A stretch of 10,904 nt of DNA from JACJVV01 sp047603135 (GTDB taxonomy: Archaea; Nanobdellota; Nanobdellia; Woesearchaeales; JACJVV01). Both the position numbers and the translations under genes were made by a program. Location: contig JBLKOW010000033.1 in the NCBI GenBank assembly GCA_047603135.1, positions 1 to 10,904 of the forward strand. The letters are read 5' to 3'. The notes beneath the pieces were generated by a model, which was not told the DNA's origin, ran no database searches, and saw only the letters and a list, made by a program, of their open reading frames with translations. Shown piece by piece: positions 5,814 to 10,904 of the stretch; the first letter of the stretch is position 1; each line of letters opens with the position of its first letter.

Positions 5814-7177
5814 GAGTACTTATGTTTGGTTGGGAATTTCCTCCGCTTGCCTCTGGTGGATTAGGTACTGCATGTTATGGTCTTGCACGAGGATTACGGA
5901 CTCATGGTGTTAAACTGACGTTTGTTATGCCAAAGGTTCCTGAAGGAGTTATCTCAGATCGTGCAGAGCTTGTTTCTGCGGCTGCTGCAATTTCTGCAAA
6001 AGTTCCACGAGAAGGTGTTGTTGCTGATGAAGTCATTAAGATTAATTCATTGATAACTCCTTATTTGAGTTATGATGAGTATCTTGAGCGAAAGGCGAAG
6101 TATGGGAGTTTAGTTGATGAATTCTCCTTGCAAGAAGGATCTTCTAATAAGAGTAATGATATTTATGGAAAAGATCTTTATAGTGAAGTGTGGCGATATC
6201 GTCAGCGTGCTCGATTAGTTGCCTTAACACGTGATTTTGATGTGATTCATTGTCACGATTGGTTAACATATGGAGCTGGTATTGAAGCAAAGAAGGCAAC
6301 AGGTAAACCACTTGTTATGCATATTCACGCGACTGAATTTGATCGAACAGGAGATAATCCTAATCAATATGTATATAATTTAGAGAAAGAAGGTTTTGAG
6401 CATGCTGATAAAATCTTGGCAGTTTCTAACTTTACTAAAAATCGTGTTGTAACTCATTATGGCATTGATCCATCAAAAATTGAAGTAGTGCATAACGCGG
6501 TTGAGTGGGATGAATCAGAATTCGATCATCCACGAGAACAATTAAGTCCAGAAGATAAAGTTGTATTATTTTTAGGACGAATTACTGTACAGAAAGGTCC
6601 TGATTGGTTTTTGTATGCAGCTAAGATGGTTGCTGAGCATTATCCTAATGTGAAATTTATTGTATCTGGTTCAGGAGATATGGAATCTTTTATGATATCA
6701 AAAGCTGCTGAACTAGGACTTGGTGATAAAGTTTTATTTACCGGTTTTTTGCGTGGAAAGGATATTGACCGAGCATACCGTATGGCTGACTTGTATGTTA
6801 TGCCTTCAATTAGTGAGCCATTTGGAATTACGCCACTTGAAGCTATGCGTAACGGTACGCCTGTATTAATCTCTAAGCAGTCAGGGGTTAGTGAAGTAAT
6901 TAAGAATTGTTTACGTACTGATTTTTGGGATGTGCATGATATGGCAAATAAAATGCTTGCAGCACTTCAGTATCCAGCATTACACACTCAGTTGCAAGAA
7001 ACAGGCAAATCAGAAGTTAAGACGTTCAGTTGGGATGAGCCTGCACGTAAATGTGTAAATGCATATCACACTGTGCTCCAAAAACATCGTGAGCGTCAAA
7101 ATCAATTAGGTACGCATGGACATTTAGAAGGTAATCTTCATGGTCATGGATTTCATAATCAAAGGGGGGGAATATAA
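5810..7177 (+). CDS. GT4 glycosyltransferase, glycogen/starch-synthase-like
   Basis: A 455-residue GT-B glycosyltransferase. The N-terminal half starts with WEFPPLASGGLGTACYGLARGL (residues 8-29), the glycine loop of starch-synthase-like enzymes, and contains HCHDW (147-151) and MHIHATEFDR (170-179). The C-terminal half has LGRITVQKGP with K262 at the donor phosphate site and the retaining E-x7-E motif, E336 and E344, in SEPFGITPLEA. It likely builds alpha-1,4-glucan from a nucleotide-glucose in the cytoplasm; other retaining sugar transfers cannot be excluded. Residues 435-455 form a His/Gly-rich tail absent from the catalytic fold. The start is firm: GAGGAGGT (5796-5803) lies 6 bases upstream of ATG 5810. 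The last codons contain a run of seven G (7164-7170) that also serves as the ribosome binding site of the GH57 gene, and its stop overlaps that gene by one base. Confidence 0.88.
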   Translation: MRVLMFGWEFPPLASGGLGTACYGLARGLRTHGVKLTFVMPKVPEGVISDRAELVSAAAAISAKVPREGVVADEVIKINSLITPYLSYDEYLERKAKYGSLVDEFSLQEGSSNKSNDIYGKDLYSEVWRYRQRARLVALTRDFDVIHCHDWLTYGAGIEAKKATGKPLVMHIHATEFDRTGDNPNQYVYNLEKEGFEHADKILAVSNFTKNRVVTHYGIDPSKIEVVHNAVEWDESEFDHPREQLSPEDKVVLFLGRITVQKGPDWFLYAAKMVAEHYPNVKFIVSGSGDMESFMISKAAELGLGDKVLFTGFLRGKDIDRAYRMADLYVMPSISEPFGITPLEAMRNGTPVLISKQSGVSEVIKNCLRTDFWDVHDMANKMLAALQYPALHTQLQETGKSEVKTFSWDEPARKCVNAYHTVLQKHRERQNQLGTHGHLEGNLHGHGFHNQRGGI

Positions 7178-8418
7178 TGGTTTCACTATGTTTTTACTTT
7201 CAAGTACATCAACCATATCGGATGAAAAAATATCATGTTTTTGATATTGGAAAATCAGACGATTATTTTGATGAGGAAAAGAATAAGGAAATTATGCATA
7301 AGGTTGCACGGAAATGTTATTTGCCGATGACCAACATGCTTTTGCATATGATTGAGAAATCAAACAAGCGTTTTAAGTGTTCGTTTGCAATAACTGGGAC
7401 GGCACTAGAGCAGTTTGAAAAGTATGAGCCTGGTGTTATTGAAAATTTTAAGAAGCTTGCCGAGACTGGTTGTGTTGAATTTGTTGCTGAGACATATTAT
7501 CATTCGTTGTCAGTGCTTTTTTCAGAACAAGAATTCAAGGAGCAAGTTGCACTCCACTCCAAAAAGATGAAGGAATTGTTTGGTGTTACTCCTACTGTTT
7601 TTAGGAACACTGAGTTAATTTTTAGTAATCATATTTCAAAAGTAGTGAAGGATATGGGCTTTAAGGCAGTTCTTGCAGAAGGTGCAGATCATGTACTTGA
7701 GTGGAGAAGTCCGCATTATGTGTATAGTACAGTTAGTGCACCTGATTTACCTGTTTTAATGAAAAGTTACAAGCTCAGCGACGATATTGCGTTTCGCTTT
7801 GGAGATGTAAACTGGCCAGAGTTTCCTTTAACTGTTCCAAAATTTGTTTCATGGCTTAATGCGATAAATGGTTCTGGTGAGGTTATTAATCTGTTTATGG
7901 ACTTTGAAACATTTGGAGAGCATCAATGGGAAGACAAAGGGATTTTTCAATTCATGGAGCATCTTCCAGATGAGTTTTTAAAGCATCCAGATAATAATTT
8001 TATTACACCTAGTGAAGTTGCAGACAGATATCCAATCAGGGGAACACTTGATATACATAATTATGTTTCCTGGGCAGATGTTGAGCGTGATTTATCAGCA
8101 TGGAAAGGAAATCATATACAAGAAGCAGCTCACGTTGCGCTGTATCGTATTGAACAAGATGTAAAAAAAACAGGTGATGCTGATTTAATTAGAAAGTGGC
8201 GTATGCTTACTACATCTGATCATTCGTACTATATGTGTACTAAATGGTTTAATGATGGCGATGTTCATAAGTATTTCAATCCGTATGAAACTCCTTATGA
8301 TTCGTTTATTGCATTCATGAATATACTTCAGGACATTGAAAAGAAAATTAAGAAATTAAGTAATTCGCAAGAAATTGTTCAGTCTCCTGGGTCTGTTCCT
8401 GTCAAAGAGGTGATTTAA
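7177..8418 (+). CDS. GH57 family alpha-amylase-like glycoside hydrolase
   Basis: A 413-residue enzyme of glycoside hydrolase family 57. Motif 1 is H11-Q12-P13 near the N-terminus, motif 2 is around GTALEQ (74-79), motif 3 is FRNTELIFSN with nucleophile E146, and motif 4 is MDFETFGEHQW with acid/base D242. The segment DLSAWKGNHIQEA (305-317) matches the helical region after the barrel that GH57 alpha-amylases share. There is no signal peptide, so it acts in the cytoplasm, probably hydrolysing or remodelling glycogen. The length resembles the Methanocaldococcus MJ1611-type amylases and is short for a GH57 branching enzyme. Its start overlaps the GT4 stop by one base (TAATG) and is preceded by a G7 binding site. 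Its end overlaps the next gene in the same way, so it sits in a tightly coupled operon. Confidence 0.93.
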   Translation: MVSLCFYFQVHQPYRMKKYHVFDIGKSDDYFDEEKNKEIMHKVARKCYLPMTNMLLHMIEKSNKRFKCSFAITGTALEQFEKYEPGVIENFKKLAETGCVEFVAETYYHSLSVLFSEQEFKEQVALHSKKMKELFGVTPTVFRNTELIFSNHISKVVKDMGFKAVLAEGADHVLEWRSPHYVYSTVSAPDLPVLMKSYKLSDDIAFRFGDVNWPEFPLTVPKFVSWLNAINGSGEVINLFMDFETFGEHQWEDKGIFQFMEHLPDEFLKHPDNNFITPSEVADRYPIRGTLDIHNYVSWADVERDLSAWKGNHIQEAAHVALYRIEQDVKKTGDADLIRKWRMLTTSDHSYYMCTKWFNDGDVHKYFNPYETPYDSFIAFMNILQDIEKKIKKLSNSQEIVQSPGSVPVKEVI

Positions 8419-8840
8419 TGCCAGTAAAAAAAGCAAAATCAACAAATACCAAAACAAAAAAAACAGTAGATGCATCTTCAAAAAGTGCTACATCTGCAAA
8501 AACAAAAAAGAAAACAGTAGCTAAAAAAGTAGCTGTAAAAGAAAAGCCAATTGAGATTACTATTCATCGTAAAGTCTTTGTTGAGGCGCCAGAAGGAAAA
8601 CATTTCTTCTTAGGGGATGGGCGTGTATTAAAAACACTGCATGATTTTGCAGAATGTTTAGACTCTATGGCGGATGATGTGTATTATGCACATGTTTCAG
8701 CTGAAAACAATGATTTTGCTAATTGGATTGGTGATGTCTTTGAGGAAAAATTACTTGCTGATGAACTGAGAAGAATTCAAAGTAAAATTGATGCTCAAAT
8801 TCATGTGCTGAAACATTTAGTGAGACGTTTATCAGAATAA
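8418..8840 (+). CDS. DUF5752-like protein with basic N-terminal tail
   Basis: A 140-residue soluble protein. Residues 1-48 are a disordered tail of Lys, Thr, Ser and Ala with repeated KTKK/TKKK units, resembling the tails of nucleic-acid-binding or phase-separating proteins. Residues 62-137 form a compact, probably helical domain with D-G-R (67-69), M-A-D-D (84-87), A-H-V (91-93) and N-D-F-A-N-W (98-103), which I recognise as the DUF5752 type of unknown function. The same domain recurs in the next gene with about one quarter identity. ATG 8418 follows an excellent GAGGTGAT (8407-8414) and overlaps the GH57 stop by one base, so it is made together with the glucan enzymes. A role in glucan-particle binding, scaffolding or enzyme control is possible but inferred only from location. 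The family name is from memory of its conserved pattern. Confidence 0.78.
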   Translation: MPVKKAKSTNTKTKKTVDASSKSATSAKTKKKTVAKKVAVKEKPIEITIHRKVFVEAPEGKHFFLGDGRVLKTLHDFAECLDSMADDVYYAHVSAENNDFANWIGDVFEEKLLADELRRIQSKIDAQIHVLKHLVRRLSE

Positions 8841-8875
8841 TTTTTTTACTTTATTATTTTTCATTTTTCCCTTTT
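8841..8875 (+). terminator. T-rich tract between the two DUF5752-like genes
   Basis: T7 (8841-8847) directly follows the stop codon, and further T runs continue to 8875. Archaeal polymerase could partly terminate here, lowering expression of the membrane-anchored paralogue relative to the upstream genes. No TATA box is evident in the short gap, so the downstream gene most likely depends on read-through. Confidence 0.45.
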
Positions 8876-8894
8876 AGACGGGGTAAGTCTAAAA
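8872..8894 (+). promoter_or_regulatory. Hairpin just upstream of a ribosome binding site
   Basis: TTTTAGAC (8872-8879) and GTCTAAAA (8887-8894) form a perfect 8-bp stem with the 7-base loop GGGGTAA. The ribosome binding site GAGGTGAT begins at 8898, only three bases later. The hairpin could affect ribosome access, or define or protect an mRNA end after processing in the T-rich gap. Confidence 0.45.
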
Positions 8895-8910
8895 AAAGAG
8901 GTGATATTGT

Positions 8911-9738
8911 ATGCCGCAGAGAAATCTGTCGCCAGAAGCTGCAAAGCTTTATACTAATAAGGTTCATGAAGATACTGCGTTTGTTACACGCTCAGGTCGT
9001 TTAATTAGGTCGATGTATGAACTTTATTCTGTCATCTCTGAAATGGATGATGATGAGTTTGCTCATCATGTTACCGAGGATCGTAATGACTTCAAGAACT
9101 GGGTTCTTCATATAGTTCAGGATAAGCATCTTGCTCGCTTGCTGGAGTCACTTCAAACAAAATCTGAAATGCTTGATGTCATTGAAAAACGTGTTGATGC
9201 GTATAAAATGAATTTGCAAAGTTCTGCAAAAAAAACTATTCAGAATAGTGCTGATAAGCGTGATAAGCAAATTACTGAACCAAGTAACAAAAAACTCCGT
9301 AAGAATACGAAGAGTGCTAAGCGTTCAATTACTAAACAATCATCAACAAAGAAACGAAATAGTATGAAACTTGCGAAGAAGAAAGAAAATTCTTCTTCAT
9401 CTTCATCATCTCATTCTTCATCATCTCGGTCTTCACCTATTGTTAATGTATATCAGGGGAGTAATACTGAGAAAGAAACTGCTGTTAAAGAGATAACTAA
9501 TGGGATTGGTTCGCATGCTGTTGTATCTAAAAAAAGACCTCAGCAAAATCCCTTAAGCCAGAAAAGTTCAGACTTAAAAAACAATTTAAAGAATAATACA
9601 TCTAAGAGAGGCATGGATTATACACGTCTTGAACATGAACAATGGCTTGAGCGTGCACGAGCCCGTGAGTTTGTCCAAGGATTAATTCTTGGAATTATTG
9701 TAGGGATAATACTTGCACGAATATTTTTTATCGGCTAA
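8911..9738 (+). CDS. DUF5752-like protein with Ser/Lys linker and C-terminal membrane anchor
   Basis: A 275-residue protein, paralogous to the preceding gene. Residues 23-97 are the same small domain, with S-G-R (28-30), M-D-D-D (45-48), H-H-V (52-54) and N-D-F-K-N-W (59-64). Residues 105-160 are a strongly basic linker, followed by a poly-serine stretch (161-175, interrupted by one His and one Arg), then a polar region. The last 22 residues (254-275) are one hydrophobic helix with G257-x3-G261-x3-G265, a packing motif for helix dimers. With no signal peptide, this looks like a tail-anchored protein whose domain faces the cytoplasm. GAGGTGAT (8898-8905) is spaced 5 bases from ATG 8911. It could hold a glucan-synthesis complex or storage granule at the membrane; that is inference. 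The low-complexity linker uses ordinary AT-rich codons like its neighbours. Confidence 0.78.
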   Translation: MPQRNLSPEAAKLYTNKVHEDTAFVTRSGRLIRSMYELYSVISEMDDDEFAHHVTEDRNDFKNWVLHIVQDKHLARLLESLQTKSEMLDVIEKRVDAYKMNLQSSAKKTIQNSADKRDKQITEPSNKKLRKNTKSAKRSITKQSSTKKRNSMKLAKKKENSSSSSSSHSSSSRSSPIVNVYQGSNTEKETAVKEITNGIGSHAVVSKKRPQQNPLSQKSSDLKNNLKNNTSKRGMDYTRLEHEQWLERARAREFVQGLILGIIVGIILARIFFIG

Positions 9739-9765
9739 TTGCGCGATAAATGTATATATGATACT

Positions 9766-10707
9766 ATGATTGATAACGAATTGAGGGCATACATAACAAG
9801 TATGCTGAAACAAGGATATGACATCGATGATATTAAGGAGGGACTGGTACGCACTGGCCACGACATCGAACGAATTGAGCACTTATCAGGTCATGTTTTT
9901 GAAATATTTCATAAAGATATTCTTGATTTCTTGGATAAAGAAATAACTAAGGGTCGTTCAATCGATGAGATTAAGAATGACTTGATTCGTGTAGGTCACT
10001 CTGATCAAAAGTTGCAAAAAATAATTTCTCATTTTCAAAAGAAACAACCGTTAGTTTCTCGTGTTGCATCTTATCCCGCATTTTCAGTTCATAAGAAGTT
10101 TTTGGGTAGTTTGTCATTTGATTCTGATAAAATGAAGTTTATTCTAGGTGGGTTTGTGGTTCTTATCTTAGTAGTGGTTGGTGCTTTATTATTTCTTACT
10201 TTTTCTGGGCGAGAAGAAATTTCCCCTTTACTCCAATCTTTAGATCGTTGCGAACGTATTGCTTCTATGTCTTCTTCAGCAAATGTTCCTTCTTCAGGTT
10301 ACTCGGTGCTATGTAGGGCAATGGTGCATGCTGATCGGGGTATTTGTGAGGAGATATCCGAGGCAAGATTGCAACAAAGCTGTAAAGATATATATTCCCT
10401 TTATACTTACTATGGAAGTGGAATTCCAGAATTATGTTCAAGTATTGTTGATCCGTCTTTGCAAGATTATTGTAATCAAATTCATTCAGGAGATTGTAAT
10501 CAATTCTTTGGTTATGGAGGGCATTGTACTGCACTTGTGCAAAATTCATTAACTGCATGTGATGAAATTAGATCTGGTTCAGTTTCTGCATTTTTAGGTA
10601 CGTGTAGAGATAATGTTTTCTTTTACAGAGCAGTTCGAAGACAAGATGATGTGTGCTCTCTTATTGAGGATAGAAGGCTGAGGGAATTATGTGTTGTGGT
10701 GAAGTAA
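9766..10707 (+). CDS. Single-pass membrane protein with duplicated N-terminus and Cys-rich outer domain
   Basis: I do not recognise a named family. From ATG 9766 the protein has 313 residues. Residues 5-42 and 51-91 are two copies of a helical unit sharing K-x-G...ID-x-IK-x-x-L-x-R-x-G-H, probably cytoplasmic. A single membrane helix follows (about 125-146, FILGGFVVLILVVVGALLFLTF). The C-terminal domain (about 162-309) has 12 cysteines, largely in a repeating C-x2-[I/L/M] pattern, and should be exported and disulfide-bonded. An even number of cysteines fits this. TTG 9739, directly after the previous stop, is an alternative start adding nine residues. Neither has a clear ribosome binding site. 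The downstream T8 tract (10752-10759) suggests that the transcript ends here. The 27-base gap hints at co-transcription with the anchored DUF5752-like gene, so a surface-sensing or transport-related role could be linked, but this is speculative. Confidence 0.75.
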   Translation: MIDNELRAYITSMLKQGYDIDDIKEGLVRTGHDIERIEHLSGHVFEIFHKDILDFLDKEITKGRSIDEIKNDLIRVGHSDQKLQKIISHFQKKQPLVSRVASYPAFSVHKKFLGSLSFDSDKMKFILGGFVVLILVVVGALLFLTFSGREEISPLLQSLDRCERIASMSSSANVPSSGYSVLCRAMVHADRGICEEISEARLQQSCKDIYSLYTYYGSGIPELCSSIVDPSLQDYCNQIHSGDCNQFFGYGGHCTALVQNSLTACDEIRSGSVSAFLGTCRDNVFFYRAVRRQDDVCSLIEDRRLRELCVVVK

Positions 10708-10751
10708 GTGGTTGATGATAGGGCTATTTAATTGATATATCTTACTAATTC

Positions 10752-10759
10752 TTTTTTTT
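10752..10759 (+). terminator. T8 terminator tract
   Basis: A run of eight T lies 45 bases after the stop codon at 10707, and a fresh TATA box follows at 10798. This is the expected arrangement for an archaeal U-tract terminator closing the operon. Confidence 0.6.
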
Positions 10760-10797
10760 AATTCTAATGATTTTAAATGCTTAATTTCTAGGTAAGG

Positions 10798-10807
10798 TTT
10801 ATATATT
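10798..10807 (+). promoter_or_regulatory. TATA box of the right-edge gene
   Basis: TTTATATATT is centred about 25 bases before the ATG at 10828, predicting a leaderless transcript. No ribosome binding site precedes this ATG, which supports that reading and makes the start codon choice credible. Confidence 0.68.
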
Positions 10808-10827
10808 CTACTTATTTATGATTAGAT

Positions 10828-10904
10828 ATGACTCTAGTAATACATATTGATCCTAACCGTGATAATACTCAAAATTATAAAATAATTACAGAAAAGCTTC
10901 GCTC
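10828..10904 (+). CDS. Start of a truncated gene, possibly Sua5-like
   Basis: An open frame starts at ATG 10828 and runs off the window after 25 codons. The visible peptide begins MTLVIHIDPN and ends ITEKLR. A beta-strand ending in I-D-P followed by a helix ending in L-R resembles the N-terminus of Sua5/YwlC-type L-threonylcarbamoyladenylate synthases, which make the precursor for the t6A modification of tRNA. Too little is present to decide. The promoter placement makes the gene itself likely; the function is a guess. Confidence 0.5.
   Translation, partial: MTLVIHIDPNRDNTQNYKIITEKLR

Noticed and set aside
9391..9435. TCT/TCA repeat as a possible DNA-level repeat element
   Set aside because: It is explained as the in-frame poly-serine linker of the coding sequence; no copies lie outside the gene.
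10259..10558. Overlapping open frames on both strands inside the Cys-rich protein gene
   Set aside because: They have no binding sites or promoters and run across the patterned cysteine domain, so they are shadows.
1..10904. CRISPR arrays, insertion sequences, integrase or att-type repeats
   Set aside because: No regularly spaced repeats, transposase-like proteins or paired terminal repeats were seen; the locus looks like stable metabolic chromosome.

Overview
The window looks like part of an archaeal chromosome, most likely from a DPANN-type archaeon of the Woesearchaeota/Pacearchaeota kind. The lineage is inferred; the archaeal assignment is firmer. It rests on several things seen here: AT-rich DNA, TATA boxes of the form TTTAWATA placed about 25 bases before leaderless start codons, GAGGTGAT-type ribosome binding sites inside operons, an Lrp/AsnC-type regulator, an archaeal RecJ-like DHH phosphoesterase with an OB fold, and a eukaryotic-type (GT3) glycogen synthase.

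Layout. Bases 1-321 hold no convincing gene, only a possible promoter and a small hairpin. Bases 322-2317 carry a plus-strand pair: an OB-fold/DHH phosphoesterase and an Lrp/AsnC-family regulator. Bases 2414-2947 (minus) encode an unrecognised 177-residue protein with its own leaderless promoter. Bases 3039-4838 (minus) encode the GT3 glycogen synthase. A divergent control region (4839-5135) follows, holding two identical TATA boxes, a perfect 17-bp palindrome and a terminator-like hairpin. From 5136 a plus-strand operon runs: PAS plus winged-helix regulator, GT4 glycogen-synthase-like glycosyltransferase, GH57 alpha-amylase-like glycosidase, and two tandem paralogues that I assign from memory to the DUF5752 family. 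The second paralogue has a Ser/Lys-rich linker and a C-terminal membrane anchor. The first four genes overlap or nearly touch. The next gene (9766-10707) encodes a single-pass membrane protein with a duplicated helical N-terminus and a 12-cysteine outer domain. At the right edge a new leaderless gene begins at 10828 and is cut by the window; its first 25 residues weakly resemble Sua5/threonylcarbamoyl-AMP synthase.

How it fits together. The central 7 kb reads as an alpha-glucan (glycogen) storage locus. Two retaining synthases from different families (GT3 and GT4) flank a shared control region, a GH57 enzyme trims or remodels the glucan, and a PAS-domain regulator may tune expression to a small molecule, redox or energy signal. 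The two DUF5752-like proteins, one soluble and basic and one membrane-anchored, are the least understood members. They are plausible scaffolding or tethering factors for glucan particles, but that is inference from gene order alone.
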